DNA of 64,000 nucleotides from Polynucleobacter sp. MWH-Spelu-300-X4 (GCF_018687515.1 NZ_CP061294.1:1488001-1552000); one strand, 5' to 3'. Positions 19,511 to 29,950 are shown, counted from the stretch's first letter. Numbers and translations: made by a program. The notes: generated by a model not told the origin, from the letters alone.

Positions 19511-20482
19511 ATGACCCATCATTCAGTGATTGCGATTGTTGGCCCAACCGCAAGTGGCAAAAGCTCCATGTCGATGCGCGTAGCACGTCAGGCTAAGCAG
19601 CATGGTAAAACGGTTGAATTAATCAGCATGGACTCTGCCTTGGTTTACAGGGGCATGGATATCGGTACGGCTAAACCAAGTGCAGAAGAGATGGCTGAAG
19701 TTATTCATCACGGTATTAACATCTGCGAACCAGAGACGCCTTATTCAGCAGCTAGATTTGCAAAAGATGCAAAAAAATGGATTGGCGAAATTAATGATCG
19801 CGGAAATATTCCAATCATTGTTGGGGGCACCATGCTTTACTGGAGAGCATTAGTGCATGGCTTATCTGATATGCCGCCTGCGTCACCGGAAATTAGAGAT
19901 TCAATTGAAAAACAAGCCGCTCAATTAGGTTGGGCAGCCATTCATGCTGAACTCATGAAAGTAGACCCCATTACCGCCGCTCGTCTAGAGGTTAATGATA
20001 CGCAGCGCGTTCAAAGAGCTTTAGAAATTTTCCTAGCCAGCGGCAAACCGATGTCTAGCTGGATTAATGAATCACCCAAAGATACCGGGCGGCATAATAG
20101 TGAAATCCCTCTTAATTTCCGTTTGATATCAATCGAACCCTCGGACAGAGGCATCCTTCATCAACGAATCGCCGAACGTTTTGACATCATGATGCAGCAA
20201 GGATTTTTAGAGGAAATGCATCTCCTGAGGAAGAATGAAGCTCTAACACCAGAACTACCCTCCATGAGAGCGGTTGGCTATCGCCAAGCCTGGGAGCACC
20301 TTGACGGAAAAATCAATCTTCAAGAATTCAGGGATCAATCGATTGCAGCCACTAGGCAATTAGCTAAACGCCAACTTACCTGGTTACGCGGCATCGCAGA
20401 TAGAGAAATATTCGACCCATTAGATCCAATCGACATGGATCGATGTGAGCAAGTATGCCTTGCTCACTATTCAATTATTTAA
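19511..20482 (+). CDS. miaA: tRNA dimethylallyltransferase MiaA
   Basis: MiaA adds a dimethylallyl group to A37 of tRNAs that read codons beginning with U, which stabilises decoding. The 323-residue protein has the P-loop GPTASGKS (11-18), the substrate motif DSALVYRGMDIGTAKP (41-56) and GGTMLYWRAL. Ala replaces the commoner Met or Gln in the DSxxVYRG motif, a mild variation. It lies 4 bases after mutL and converges on purM with 5 bases between their stops and no terminator. Confidence 0.97.
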   Translation: MTHHSVIAIVGPTASGKSSMSMRVARQAKQHGKTVELISMDSALVYRGMDIGTAKPSAEEMAEVIHHGINICEPETPYSAARFAKDAKKWIGEINDRGNIPIIVGGTMLYWRALVHGLSDMPPASPEIRDSIEKQAAQLGWAAIHAELMKVDPITAARLEVNDTQRVQRALEIFLASGKPMSSWINESPKDTGRHNSEIPLNFRLISIEPSDRGILHQRIAERFDIMMQQGFLEEMHLLRKNEALTPELPSMRAVGYRQAWEHLDGKINLQEFRDQSIAATRQLAKRQLTWLRGIADREIFDPLDPIDMDRCEQVCLAHYSII

Positions 20483-20487
20483 GTAAT

Positions 20488-21540
20488 TTAAATAACAATC
20501 GTTTGGTGAGCACCAGCCGGTCTAGCCTTGATTTCACCTAGTTGGTAAACAGTCTCACCAGTTGACTCTAATTGGGCTTTAGCAGCTGCCGCGTCAGCAG
20601 CATTCACAATCACCACCATACCAATACCGCAATTAAATACACGATGCATTTCTGCATCCTGAACGCCGCCTTTTTCTTGCAACCATTGGAATAGCTTTGG
20701 CATCGCCCATGCATTGCGGTGAAGCACTGCTTGCGTATTTTCTGGCAAAACACGTGGTACGTTTTCAACCAAACCGCCACCCGTAATATGAGCCATACCT
20801 TTTACAGTCAATTTAGACATCAAGGCCAACATGGATTTCACATAAATACGAGTTGGGGCCATCACCACATCACTTAATGTCTGGCCATGAAAATCATCTG
20901 TAGGGCGAGCACCGGCTCTATCAATAATTTTACGAATCAATGAATAACCATTCGAGTGCGCTCCACTAGAAGCCAAACCCAAAATAACATCACCTGGAGC
21001 AATAGTTGTGCCGTCAATCATGCCGGACTTCTCAACAGCACCCACGGCAAAACCCGCTAAATCGTACTCACCCTCAGGGTACATACCCGGCATCTCGGCA
21101 GTCTCACCACCAATCAAAGCACAGCCAGCTAATTCGCAGCCCTTAGCAATACCACCCACAACAGTCGCAGCGGTATCTACAGATAATTTGCCACAAGCAA
21201 AATAATCCAAGAAAAATAATGGTTCAGCACCCTGCACCAAAATGTCGTTGACACTCATAGCCACAAGATCTTGACCAACCGTATCGTGACGCTGCCAGTC
21301 AAAAGCTAACTTAAGCTTAGTGCCAACACCATCTGTACCAGAAACCAATACAGGTTCTTTATAGCGTTTAGGCACCTCAAAAAGAGCTCCGAAACCTCCA
21401 ATACCAGCTAAAACACCCTCACGCATCGTCTTTTTGGCCATAGGCTTAATGCGCTCGACAAGGGCATCACCAGCCTCCATATCAACACCAGCATCACGGT
21501 AAGATAGGCCCTGAGTTTGAGAAGAATTTGTAGAAGACAT
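20488..21540 (-). CDS. purM: Phosphoribosylformylglycinamidine cyclo-ligase (AIR synthetase)
   Basis: PurM closes the imidazole ring, turning FGAM into AIR with ATP, in purine synthesis. The 350-residue protein has [10 protein letters not shown] (67-76), the conserved [10 protein letters not shown] segment, and [13 protein letters not shown] in the C-terminal part. It is transcribed alone. The 57-base region upstream is shared with the divergent permease gene and contains a 12-base palindrome. Confidence 0.98.
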   Translation of the reverse strand: MSSTNSSQTQGLSYRDAGVDMEAGDALVERIKPMAKKTMREGVLAGIGGFGALFEVPKRYKEPVLVSGTDGVGTKLKLAFDWQRHDTVGQDLVAMSVNDILVQGAEPLFFLDYFACGKLSVDTAATVVGGIAKGCELAGCALIGGETAEMPGMYPEGEYDLAGFAVGAVEKSGMIDGTTIAPGDVILGLASSGAHSNGYSLIRKIIDRAGARPTDDFHGQTLSDVVMAPTRIYVKSMLALMSKLTVKGMAHITGGGLVENVPRVLPENTQAVLHRNAWAMPKLFQWLQEKGGVQDAEMHRVFNCGIGMVVIVNAADAAAAKAQLESTGETVYQLGEIKARPAGAHQTIVI

Positions 21541-21569
21541 AGGTATAAACGTATTTGATCAGTAGAATC

Positions 21570-21581
21570 CTAGAATTCTAG
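21570..21581. repeat. 12-bp perfect palindrome in the purM/permease divergent region
   Basis: CTAGAATTCTAG lies at the middle of the 57-base gap between the purM and permease start codons. Its position fits an operator acting on either gene, but a 12-base AT-rich palindrome can occur by chance. I do not recognise the binding protein. Confidence 0.3.
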
Positions 21582-21597
21582 TGGATACGCTATACCT

Positions 21598-22584
21598 ATG
21601 GCCTCTTTATTAACAACTTTCTTAGCTGCTTTTATCCTCGCCTACGCCCTAAGGCCTGTAACTGCGCGCCTTCAGAGGTTTGGCCTTCATAAAAACCTAT
21701 CTGCGATTTTTACTATTTTTTTTGGTTTTTCCCTAATTTTGGGCTTAATCCTACTATTTGCCAGTGTTTTACAAAAAGAAATTCCAGCCTTACGCGAACA
21801 ATTACCCATTTGGCTCAATCAAGGGCAAACAACACTAACCCCTTTGCTAAACCACCTGCCAATCGACCTCAGCTGGCCTGAAATTCAAAAAATACTTCAA
21901 AATAAAATTAATAGCCATCTCTCTAACAATGCGGATACCCTTGTCACCACTGGTCTAGAAACACTTTTAAGCTCTGGTCAAAATCTGATATCAGGGTTTT
22001 TAAATTTTGTATTAATTATTTTTGTCATGTTTTATCTACTAGCTCAGTGGGAAGGTTTTTTAAAACATATTAGCTGCGTTATTCCACCGAGATATAAACA
22101 ACAGGTGACACAAATTTTTTGTGAAATCGATGCGCTACTCTCCCAATACTTACGAGGTCAAGTCTTCGTCATAGCATTATTAGCCCTTTACTATGCGTTG
22201 GGACTTCAACTGTTAGGGCTAGCAGGGGCATTCGCCCTAGGTATCTTCACAGGCATCGCTATCATCATTCCATACCTTGGTTTTGCCGTAGCTCTATGTT
22301 TGGCCCTCCTATCTGTATCCCTACAGGGTGATGGCATCCAAATAGGTTCTGTTTTGATGCTTTACCTTGCTGGGCAAATTTTGGAGGGATTTTTCTTAAC
22401 ACCCAAATTAGTTGGTGAAAAAATTGGGCTACACCCCGTTTTAGTTATTTTTTCTTTAATGCTATTTGGTAGTTGGTTTGGATTTTTCGGTGTCTTGCTA
22501 GCACTACCTATCAGCGCCATTGCTTTAGTGCTCAGCAAACATGGTTTAGCCAAATACCAAGCTAGCGCTTGGTATCGCCAGTAA
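21598..22584 (+). CDS. AI-2E family transporter (PerM/YhhT-type permease)
   Basis: The 328-residue membrane protein has about seven hydrophobic segments, a polar extracytoplasmic insert (about 58-110), and the family pattern seen in FLAAFILAYALRP, LRGQVFVIALLA and GIFTGIAIIIPYLG. Family members have been linked to autoinducer-2 export, ion antiport or unknown transport, so I give no substrate. The protein begins within the first membrane segment, shorter than usual for the family. A stop codon lies eight codons upstream in frame, so no longer start is available. It stands before hda, as in other betaproteobacteria. Confidence 0.85.
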   Translation: MASLLTTFLAAFILAYALRPVTARLQRFGLHKNLSAIFTIFFGFSLILGLILLFASVLQKEIPALREQLPIWLNQGQTTLTPLLNHLPIDLSWPEIQKILQNKINSHLSNNADTLVTTGLETLLSSGQNLISGFLNFVLIIFVMFYLLAQWEGFLKHISCVIPPRYKQQVTQIFCEIDALLSQYLRGQVFVIALLALYYALGLQLLGLAGAFALGIFTGIAIIIPYLGFAVALCLALLSVSLQGDGIQIGSVLMLYLAGQILEGFFLTPKLVGEKIGLHPVLVIFSLMLFGSWFGFFGVLLALPISAIALVLSKHGLAKYQASAWYRQ

Positions 22585-22593
22585 AATCCCCTC

Positions 22594-23352
22594 GTGACCA
22601 AATCTAAAGTATTTCCACGCCAAACCACCCTTGACTTAGGCCATGCGCCCGAAGTCAGATTAAGCACATTTATTCCAACAGGTAATGAAAACTTAATCAG
22701 CGCTCTACAAGCCCTAGGAAAGACTTGGGAAAGTGCAACATCATCAGCCCCTCGATTTGATCAACGCTTAATTCATGCATGGGGGCCTAGTGGCTCAGGA
22801 AGAACTCACATTCTCCAAGCGATGGTCGCCAAGGCCAATGATTTGAATATCTCCGCCTCTTCACTAAATCACAGCAGTACACCAGATGAATGGCGCGCTG
22901 CAAGCCTAGAACTAGAAAACTCTACTGAAAAAATCGCCCTGCTATGCGTCGACGATGTGGATCATTTAGATGAATTTGGCCAAGGGGCCTTATTCAGAAT
23001 CCACAATCTCATCAAAGACTCTCGACTACAAGTCTTGATCACCACAAGTTCGCTGCCTCCGGCAAGCCTAAGGCTTAGAGATGACTTAAGAACTCGTTTG
23101 GCATGGGGTTTGGTGTTTCAAATGCATACCTTAGCGGATGCAGAAAAATTAAATGCTTTAGAAAAAGCCGCAAGTGCTAGGGGACTTAATTTATCTAGCG
23201 ATGTGGCGCCTTGGCTATTAAGGCACTTTCATCGTGACATGCCAAGCTTAATGGCTCTTCTAGAAGCTCTTGATGTCTACTCCCTAGAAACCAAGAGGGC
23301 GGTTACCCTGCCGCTAGTAAAAGAAATGCTAGCTCCTAAAAATGAAACATAA
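22594..23352 (+). CDS. hda: DnaA regulatory inactivator Hda
   Basis: Hda works with the DNA-loaded beta clamp to make DnaA hydrolyse ATP, which prevents re-initiation of replication. The 252-residue protein has an N-terminal clamp-binding motif (QTTLDL, 10-15) and an AAA+ domain with P-loop GPSGSGRTH (64-72), where Arg replaces the usual Lys, as is typical of Hda. LCVDDVDHL serves as Walker B. It lacks the DNA-binding helix-turn-helix domain of DnaA. The start is GTG at 22594, 9 bases after the permease stop, without a clear ribosome site. Confidence 0.92.
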   Translation: MTKSKVFPRQTTLDLGHAPEVRLSTFIPTGNENLISALQALGKTWESATSSAPRFDQRLIHAWGPSGSGRTHILQAMVAKANDLNISASSLNHSSTPDEWRAASLELENSTEKIALLCVDDVDHLDEFGQGALFRIHNLIKDSRLQVLITTSSLPPASLRLRDDLRTRLAWGLVFQMHTLADAEKLNALEKAASARGLNLSSDVAPWLLRHFHRDMPSLMALLEALDVYSLETKRAVTLPLVKEMLAPKNET

Positions 23353-23361
23353 TTACGGGAT

Positions 23362-24042
23362 ATGACACAACTAGCTTTATTCGATTTAGACCACACCCTC
23401 CTGCCCGTTGATAGTGATCACGAGTGGGGACGCTTCCTAGTCAAGATTGGGGTGGTTGATTCTGATCATTACGCCCGTGAAAATGAACGTTTCTACGCTG
23501 ACTACAAAGCCGGTCGCCTTGATATATATGGTTTTCTTGCCTTTGCACTAAAACCACTATCGGAGCACAGTAGAGAGCAATTAAATATTTGGCATCAACA
23601 ATTTATGCAAGAAATTATCTTGCCGAATTTACGCCAAAGCGCTTTAGATTTAGTTAAAAAACATCAAGATCAAGGTGATCTATGTTGTGTTGTAACAGCT
23701 ACCAATAGTTTTGTTACAAAACCAATCGTCAAAGCATTTGGTATTAATAATTTAGTTGCCACTGAACCAGAGGTCATTGGCAATCCTGAAACCGGTAATT
23801 TTTCCGGGAAAGTTTCAGGTATTCCTAATTTCAGAGAAGGAAAAATAACGAGGGTTGAGAATTGGCTTGCATCCAAAAATCTCAACTGGGATAGCTTTAA
23901 CGATAGTTATTTTTATTCCGACTCGATTAATGATTTACCGCTCATGGAAAAGGTTAAGCAACCAATACCCACCAACCCTGATGAGCGTTTAAAACAAGAG
24001 GCGATTGAGCGGGCTTGGCCAATTTTGGAGTTGTTTGCATGA
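23362..24042 (+). CDS. HAD-IB family phosphatase
   Basis: The 226-residue cytoplasmic protein is a haloacid-dehalogenase-type phosphatase of the IB (phosphoserine-phosphatase-like) group. Motif I is FDLDHT (Asp8 nucleophile, Asp10 acid/base), motif II is VTATNSF, and motif IV is YSDSINDLPLM. A helical cap lies between motifs I and II (about 20-95). The substrate could be phosphoserine, histidinol phosphate or another small phosphomonoester; the sequence does not decide. Its stop overlaps the pcnB start (ATGA). Confidence 0.9.
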   Translation: MTQLALFDLDHTLLPVDSDHEWGRFLVKIGVVDSDHYARENERFYADYKAGRLDIYGFLAFALKPLSEHSREQLNIWHQQFMQEIILPNLRQSALDLVKKHQDQGDLCCVVTATNSFVTKPIVKAFGINNLVATEPEVIGNPETGNFSGKVSGIPNFREGKITRVENWLASKNLNWDSFNDSYFYSDSINDLPLMEKVKQPIPTNPDERLKQEAIERAWPILELFA

Positions 24043-25433
24043 TTCGCCGTTTCATTGATCGCATTTTTAGTGCATCGCCCAAACAAAGGAAACTGATTCA
24101 CGGTCATCAAGTCACTCCCAAAAAGATTGCTAAACGCTCCCATCACATCAATCCTGATTTACTTTCAAAAAATGCGGTCAAAGTAACTGCTGTTTTACAA
24201 GAGGCAGGTTATGACGCTTATATCGTTGGTGGCGCCGTTCGCGATTTACTATTAGGCATAGCACCTAAAGATTTTGATGTAGCAACCGACGCAACCCCGG
24301 AAGAAGTACAAAAATTATTCCGCCGCTCTCGCGTCATTGGTCGACGCTTCCAAATTGTTCACGTGACTTTCTATGGCAAAGATCGACCAGAAATCATCGA
24401 GGTATCGACTTTTAGAGCGCATGTTCAAGCCGATGAGGCTCATGTGGCAGCTAGTGGTCGCATCTTACGAGATAACGTATGGGGCAGCCAAGCTGAAGAT
24501 GCCACCCGCAGAGACTTCACCATCAATGCGATGTATTACGACCCTCATACTGAAACCGTGTTGGATTACCACGGGGGTATGCAAGATATTGAGGCAAAGA
24601 CCATTCGTATGATTGGGGAACCCACCCAAAGATATCGTGAAGATCCTGTCAGGATGTTAAGAGCTATTCGTTTTGCAGCGAAAACAGGGTTTGCGATTGA
24701 ACCTAAAACTCGAGCTCCACTAGAGCAGCTAGCCAACCTCATTCAGGATGTGCCTAGCGCCCGCCTATTTGATGAAATTCTCAAATTATTAATGTCTGGC
24801 CACGCTTGGTCATCCATTTCACAACTACAAGCAGCCGGTCTTCACCATAAGATATTGCCTTTAATTGATGAAATTACCAGTCATGAAGATCGCCTAACTT
24901 TTGTTAAGAAATCTTTAGAAAATACAGATAACCGCATCAAATCGGGCAAGCCCGTTTCTGCAGGCTTTCTTTTTGCTACCTTGCTTTGGCACGATGTCCA
25001 AGAAGCTTGGGCTCGATATGAAAATAACGATATGCCTACAATACCAGCATTACATGCTGCGATTGATGAAGTACTAGAATCACAAAAATCTTTCCTGGGA
25101 ATGCAACGCCGTCACGAAGCTGATATGCGAGAAATCTGGACCATGCAACCCCGCTTAGAAAAAAGAGTTGGTCGCTACCCATTCAGATTAGTTGAAACGA
25201 ATAAATTTAAAGCTGGCTATGACTTTTTGCTATTACGCGCGGAAGTGGGTGAGGTATCAGAAGATTTAAGTGAATGGTGGACTAATTTCTGGTTGGGTGA
25301 TGATATCCAACGACAAGAGCTTATGACATTAGCCAAATCAGAATCTACTGAAACCAGTTCTACCAATAAAAAAAGGCGTCGACGCACAAGATCAAAAAAT
25401 GCGAAACCAAAAGCGCCCGAGCAAACAAATTAA
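24039..25433 (+). CDS. pcnB: Poly(A) polymerase I
   Basis: PcnB adds 3' poly(A) tails to RNA, which promotes decay. The 464-residue protein has the nucleotidyltransferase signature GGAVRD (64-69) with catalytic Asp78 and Asp80 in DFD, then TRRDFTINAMYYD. LFRRSRVIGRRFQIVHV favours poly(A) polymerase over CCA-adding enzyme. The C-terminal 25 residues are basic and low-complexity, as in PcnB. I chose the ATG at 24039, which overlaps the stop of the HAD gene; an in-frame start at 24015 lies within that gene. Confidence 0.95.
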   Translation: MIRRFIDRIFSASPKQRKLIHGHQVTPKKIAKRSHHINPDLLSKNAVKVTAVLQEAGYDAYIVGGAVRDLLLGIAPKDFDVATDATPEEVQKLFRRSRVIGRRFQIVHVTFYGKDRPEIIEVSTFRAHVQADEAHVAASGRILRDNVWGSQAEDATRRDFTINAMYYDPHTETVLDYHGGMQDIEAKTIRMIGEPTQRYREDPVRMLRAIRFAAKTGFAIEPKTRAPLEQLANLIQDVPSARLFDEILKLLMSGHAWSSISQLQAAGLHHKILPLIDEITSHEDRLTFVKKSLENTDNRIKSGKPVSAGFLFATLLWHDVQEAWARYENNDMPTIPALHAAIDEVLESQKSFLGMQRRHEADMREIWTMQPRLEKRVGRYPFRLVETNKFKAGYDFLLLRAEVGEVSEDLSEWWTNFWLGDDIQRQELMTLAKSESTETSSTNKKRRRRTRSKNAKPKAPEQTN

Positions 25434-25478
25434 AAAAAAGATAAAGTACGGTTAATAAAGAAATAAGGAAGGTTTTAC

Positions 25479-25982
25479 ATGGCACTGGCCTTTATTGGTC
25501 TTGGCGGCAACATTGGTGATGCGAAACAACTCATCAAAGATGCTATCGTTTGCTTAGCTCAGCGCCCGGAGCTAAGAGTAAAAACACGCAGCTGCATGTA
25601 TAAAAGCGCGCCTGTAGATGCTACTGGAAATGATTTCATTAACGCGGTTATTTCCATTGAGACGGATATCCAACCTAAAGAGTTATTAGCTATTTGCCAT
25701 CAAGTAGAAAATCAATTTGGTAGAGAGCGTCCTTTTTTAAATGCCCCAAGAACCTTAGATCTAGATTTATTAATCTACGATCAAGTAGAACTAGCTGATG
25801 AATTTTTAACCATTCCGCACCCCAGATTAACTGAAAGAGCATTTGTACTTTTGCCACTTTTAGAAATATCGCCCGATCTTAATTTGCCTACCCTGGGTGA
25901 ACTTTCACAATACCTTAAACAAGTTGAACATCAACGCATTGAAAAAGTTCAAGGTTGTTGTTGCCCAAGCAATACCATTTAA
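25479..25982 (+). CDS. folK: 2-amino-4-hydroxy-6-hydroxymethyldihydropteridine pyrophosphokinase (HPPK)
   Basis: FolK transfers pyrophosphate from ATP to 6-hydroxymethyl-dihydropterin in folate synthesis. The 167-residue protein has GLGGNIGD (7-14), the ATP and Mg segment NAPRTLDLDLL (88-98, with Asp94 and Asp96 as metal ligands) and IPHPRLTERAFVLLPL. AAGGAAGG precedes the ATG. It follows pcnB, as in many proteobacteria, and panB begins 16 bases later. The C-terminus has an unusual CCC triplet, probably outside the fold. Confidence 0.96.
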   Translation: MALAFIGLGGNIGDAKQLIKDAIVCLAQRPELRVKTRSCMYKSAPVDATGNDFINAVISIETDIQPKELLAICHQVENQFGRERPFLNAPRTLDLDLLIYDQVELADEFLTIPHPRLTERAFVLLPLLEISPDLNLPTLGELSQYLKQVEHQRIEKVQGCCCPSNTI

Positions 25983-25998
25983 GGGTTAATATTCGCCC

Positions 25999-26826
25999 AT
26001 GAGCTATTTACAAGACACTAGCGCACCCCGTGCACAAACAACTATTTCTCAACTGAACACCATGTATCAGTCTGGTGAAAAAATTGCCTTCTTAACAGCT
26101 TACGAAGCCAGTTTTGCAGCTCTCATGGATCATGCGGGTGTTGATGCGATTCTAGTAGGTGACTCATTAGGTAATGTGATTCAAGGTCACACCAGCACAA
26201 CCCCTGTCACTATCGAAGAAATGGTGTATCACGTTGAGTGTGTCGCAAGAGGTAATCAATCAGCTTTCTTAATGGCGGATATGCCGTTCGCTAGTTACTC
26301 GACGCCTGAGCAAGCCATGGATAACGCCGCTCACTTAATGCGAGCCGGCGCACAAATGGTCAAGCTAGAAGGTGGTGAATGGCTAGCGGAGACTATTCGA
26401 TTTTTAGTTGATCGTAGCGTTCCTGTATGCGCTCACTTAGGGCTCATGCCTCAATCAGTTCATACCCTCGGTGGATTTAAGGTTCAAGGTAAATCTCCAG
26501 AAGCGGCAAAGAAATTGATTGCCGAAGCCAAATTACTTCAAGATGCTGGCGCACAAATGCTTTTATTAGAAGCTATCCCATCTGATTTAGGTAAACAAGT
26601 TACTCAAGCAATCCAGATTCCAACGATTGGAATTGGCGCTGGTCCAGATTGCTCTGGTCAAGTATTGGTTATGCACGATATGTTAGGCGCCTTCCCAGGA
26701 AGAACACCTAAATTTGTAAAAAATTTCCTTGAAGGTCAAGGATCCATTGAAGGGGCCATTAAGGCCTACGTTAAAGAGGTCAAGGCGGGAACTTTCCCCG
26801 CCCCTGAACACTGCTTTAAATCTTAA
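25999..26826 (+). CDS. panB: 3-methyl-2-oxobutanoate hydroxymethyltransferase
   Basis: PanB makes ketopantoate from alpha-ketoisovalerate and methylene-THF, the first committed step to pantothenate. The 275-residue protein shows GDSLGNV (54-60, metal-binding Asp55), MADMPF (Asp94) and the [11 protein letters not shown] segment. It lies beside folK, which supplies the folate cofactor. Its stop overlaps the dnaJ stop on the other strand by 4 bases, so the two messages overlap at their 3' ends. Confidence 0.97.
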   Translation: MSYLQDTSAPRAQTTISQLNTMYQSGEKIAFLTAYEASFAALMDHAGVDAILVGDSLGNVIQGHTSTTPVTIEEMVYHVECVARGNQSAFLMADMPFASYSTPEQAMDNAAHLMRAGAQMVKLEGGEWLAETIRFLVDRSVPVCAHLGLMPQSVHTLGGFKVQGKSPEAAKKLIAEAKLLQDAGAQMLLLEAIPSDLGKQVTQAIQIPTIGIGAGPDCSGQVLVMHDMLGAFPGRTPKFVKNFLEGQGSIEGAIKAYVKEVKAGTFPAPEHCFKS

Positions 26827-27953
26827 TTAAAGAAATCTTTAACCTTATTGATCCAGCCCTTCTGCTGAGGGTTATGCTTGGCGCCCCCTTCTTGAATACT
26901 GTCATCAAACTGCTTTAATAATTTCTTTTGAGCGTCCGTTAACTTAACAGGCGTCTCAACCAATACATGGATATATAAATCTCCAGGCAGCGCCGTTCTT
27001 AAACTCTTAATACCTTTTGAACGCAACCTAAATGTTTTACCACTTTGAGTACCCTCTGGCACATCAAAGCTAGCCTTACCAGACAAAGTTGGTACTTCTA
27101 TCTCACCACCCAAAGCTGCGACTACAAATGAAATCGGCATCTGGCAATGCAAGTCTTCACCATCACGTTCGAAAACGGCATGAGGTTTAATGTGAACTTC
27201 CACATAAAGATCGCCACTAGGCCCACCATTCACACCAGGCTCGCCGTTACCGGCTGAACGAATTCTCATACCGTCATCAATACCTGCTGGTATTTTGACT
27301 TCAAGTGTCTTCTGAGACTTTAGAGTACCTACGCCATGGCACTTCTTACATGGCTTCGGAATATATTTACCGGAGCCGCTACAACGAGGGCAAGTTTGTT
27401 GCATAGAGAAAAACCCCTGCGCAACTCGAACTTGGCCAGCTCCGTGACATGTCGTACATGTTTCAACTTTTGAACCTGGCTCAGCACCGTCACCGCCACA
27501 CGAGTCACAATGTGACCAACTTGGCACACGTATTTGCGTCTCATGCCCCAAAGCAGCTTCCTCAAGCGTGATTTCCATGCTGTAACGCAAATCGGCACCA
27601 CGATAAACTTGAGGACCACCTCCGCGACCACCGCCACCTCCGAAAATATCACCAAAGATATCGCCAAAGGCATCTGAAAAACCACCAAAACCTTGACCGC
27701 CACCACCAAAGCCACCCATATTAGGGTCCACACCAGCATGACCGTATTGATCATAAGCAGCGCGTTTCTGAGGATCGGAAAGCATCTCATAGGCCTCTTT
27801 AGCCTCTTTGAATTTTTCCTCAGCCTCTTTACTATCAGGGTTGCGGTCTGGGTGAAATTTCATAGCCAACTTACGATAAGATTTTTTAATCTCATCATCA
27901 GTCGCATTCTTAGCTACACCCAGAATGTCATAAAAATCGCGCTTGTTAGCCAA
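26823..27953 (-). CDS. dnaJ: Chaperone protein DnaJ
   Basis: DnaJ brings unfolded proteins to DnaK and stimulates its ATPase. The 376-residue protein has a J domain with HPD at 34-36, a Gly/Phe-rich stretch (about 76-115), and two zinc centres from four CxxCxGxG repeats (Cys149/152, 166/169, 188/191, 202/205). The C-terminal substrate-binding domains follow. It starts 9 bases after the dnaK stop and is probably transcribed from the heat-shock promoters upstream of dnaK and grpE. Confidence 0.98.
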   Translation of the reverse strand: MANKRDFYDILGVAKNATDDEIKKSYRKLAMKFHPDRNPDSKEAEEKFKEAKEAYEMLSDPQKRAAYDQYGHAGVDPNMGGFGGGGQGFGGFSDAFGDIFGDIFGGGGGRGGGPQVYRGADLRYSMEITLEEAALGHETQIRVPSWSHCDSCGGDGAEPGSKVETCTTCHGAGQVRVAQGFFSMQQTCPRCSGSGKYIPKPCKKCHGVGTLKSQKTLEVKIPAGIDDGMRIRSAGNGEPGVNGGPSGDLYVEVHIKPHAVFERDGEDLHCQMPISFVVAALGGEIEVPTLSGKASFDVPEGTQSGKTFRLRSKGIKSLRTALPGDLYIHVLVETPVKLTDAQKKLLKQFDDSIQEGGAKHNPQQKGWINKVKDFFN

Positions 27954-27962
27954 AACTAATCC

Positions 27963-29888
27963 TTACTTCTTATCGTTTACTTCCTTGAAATCGGCATCAA
28001 CGACATTGTCGTCTTTTGGCTTAGCTGCATCACCAGGCGCCCCAGCAGCAGCTTGTTCTTTAGCAGCCATTGCAGCATACACTTTTTCACCAAGCTTTTG
28101 ACTTACTTTGCCAAGCTCTTCAGTCTTAGAAGTAATCGCATCTTTGTCAGAGCCTTTGCTTGCTTCTTCCAAGTCTTTTAGAGCTGCTTCAATTTTCTCT
28201 TTTTCATCAGCCTCAAGACTTGCGCCATGCTCTTCCATTGCTTTCTTAGTTGAATGAACCAAAGCTTCAGCAGTATTTTTGGCATCTACCAATTCGCGCA
28301 ACTTACGGTCTTCATCAGCATTCATCTCCGCATCTTTCACCATGCGTTGAATTTCTTCCTCTGACAAACCTGAGTTAGCTTTAATCGTGATTTTATTTTC
28401 TTTACCAGTAGCTTTATCTTTTGCGCCCACATGCAAAATACCATTGGCATCGATATCAAATGACACTTCAATTTGAGGTGTGCCACGAGCAGCCGGTGCG
28501 ATACCTTCCAAATTAAACTCACCCAAAACCTTATTGGCTGAAGCCATCTCACGCTCACCCTGGTAAACCTTAATAGTTACAGCAGGCTGATTATCTTCAG
28601 CGGTTGAGAATACTTGAGCATGTTTTGTTGGAATCGTGGTGTTTTTCGTGATCATCTTAGTCATCACACCACCCAAAGTCTCAATACCTAAAGAAAGAGG
28701 GGTCACATCCAATAACAATACATCTGTACGATCGCCAGACAATACCGCACCTTGAATAGCCGCACCGACAGCTACAGCCTCATCAGGGTTCACATCTTTA
28801 CGTGGCTCTTGACCGAAGAACTCTTTAACCTTCTCTTGCACCTTAGGCATACGAGTCATACCACCCACTAAAATCACATCGTGGATATCGCCAACTGAAA
28901 CGCCCGCATCCTTAATCGCTGTACGACATGGTTCAATCGTACGAGCAATTAAGTCCTCAACCAAAGACTCCAACTTGGCGCGAGTCATCTTGATGTTCAA
29001 GTGTTTTGGACCAGAAGCATCAGCTGTAATGTATGGCAAATTAATGTCTGATTGCTGGCTTGAAGAAAGCTCGATTTTTGCTTTTTCAGCAGCTTCTTTT
29101 AGACGTTGCAATGCCAACACATCTTTTGAAAGATCTACGCCTTGCTCTTTCTTAAACTCAGCGATGATGAAATCAATAATACGTTGGTCAAAGTCTTCAC
29201 CACCCAAGAATGTATCGCCGTTTGTAGACAATACTTCGAATTGCTTCTCGCCATCCACATCGGCGATTTCAATAATAGATACGTCGAAAGTACCGCCACC
29301 CAAGTCATAAACAGCAATCTTACGATCGCCTTTTTCTTGCTTATCCAAACCAAAGGCTAACGCTGCTGCTGTTGGCTCATTAATGATGCGCTTAACTTCT
29401 AAACCAGCAATACGGCCAGCGTCTTTAGTCGCTTGACGTTGGCTATCGTTGAAGTAAGCTGGTACCGTAATAACAGCTTCTGTTACCTCTTCACCCAAAT
29501 AATCTTCAGCAGTTTTTTTCATCTTACGAAGAACTTCTGCTGAAATTTGTGGAGGAGCCATCTTATTACCGCGAACCTCAACCCAAGCGTCACCGTTATC
29601 CGCTTTAGCGATTGTGTAAGGCATCAAGTCGATATCTTTTTGAACTTCTTTTTCTTCAAATTTACGACCGATCAAACGCTTCACCGCATACAAAGTATTA
29701 CGTGGGTTAGTCACGGACTGACGTTTTGCTGGAGCGCCAACCAAAATTTCGCCATCTTCCATATATGCAATGATGGATGGGGTTGTACGCGCACCTTCAG
29801 CATTTTCAATTACTCTAGGTGTATTACCTTCGATAACTGATACACATGAGTTAGTTGTACCTAAGTCGATACCAATAATTTTTGCCAT
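27963..29888 (-). CDS. dnaK: Chaperone protein DnaK (Hsp70)
   Basis: DnaK is the ATP-driven Hsp70 that folds proteins and, with DnaJ and GrpE, controls sigma-32. The 641-residue protein starts with [11 protein letters not shown]. It carries the hydrophobic interdomain linker [15 protein letters not shown] and ends in [13 protein letters not shown], close to the usual conserved tail. AGGAG 9 bases before the ATG sets the start. A separate sigma-32 promoter lies in the 73-base gap after grpE, so dnaK-dnaJ can be expressed without grpE. Confidence 0.99.
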   Translation of the reverse strand: MAKIIGIDLGTTNSCVSVIEGNTPRVIENAEGARTTPSIIAYMEDGEILVGAPAKRQSVTNPRNTLYAVKRLIGRKFEEKEVQKDIDLMPYTIAKADNGDAWVEVRGNKMAPPQISAEVLRKMKKTAEDYLGEEVTEAVITVPAYFNDSQRQATKDAGRIAGLEVKRIINEPTAAALAFGLDKQEKGDRKIAVYDLGGGTFDVSIIEIADVDGEKQFEVLSTNGDTFLGGEDFDQRIIDFIIAEFKKEQGVDLSKDVLALQRLKEAAEKAKIELSSSQQSDINLPYITADASGPKHLNIKMTRAKLESLVEDLIARTIEPCRTAIKDAGVSVGDIHDVILVGGMTRMPKVQEKVKEFFGQEPRKDVNPDEAVAVGAAIQGAVLSGDRTDVLLLDVTPLSLGIETLGGVMTKMITKNTTIPTKHAQVFSTAEDNQPAVTIKVYQGEREMASANKVLGEFNLEGIAPAARGTPQIEVSFDIDANGILHVGAKDKATGKENKITIKANSGLSEEEIQRMVKDAEMNADEDRKLRELVDAKNTAEALVHSTKKAMEEHGASLEADEKEKIEAALKDLEEASKGSDKDAITSKTEELGKVSQKLGEKVYAAMAAKEQAAAGAPGDAAKPKDDNVVDADFKEVNDKK

Positions 29889-29922
29889 GCTCTTAAACTC
29901 CTAAAAATGTTTTATATATTTA

Positions 29923-29950
29923 ATTTGGGGACTTGATACTGTTTTTCAAG
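29923..29950 (-). promoter_or_regulatory. Sigma-32 heat-shock promoter of dnaK-dnaJ
   Basis: On the minus strand the -35 box CTTGAAA (29950-29944) and the -10 box CCCCAAAT (29930-29923) are 13 bases apart, close to the sigma-32 consensus CTTGAAA-N13/14-CCCCATnT. The predicted start is near 29916, 28 bases before the dnaK ATG. The promoter sits inside an inverted repeat (29927-29956). Confidence 0.85.

Noticed and set aside
27329..27790. 153-codon open frame on the minus strand in another frame of dnaJ
   Set aside because: It is an alternate frame of the Gly-rich and zinc-finger region of dnaJ; repetitive codons keep it open.
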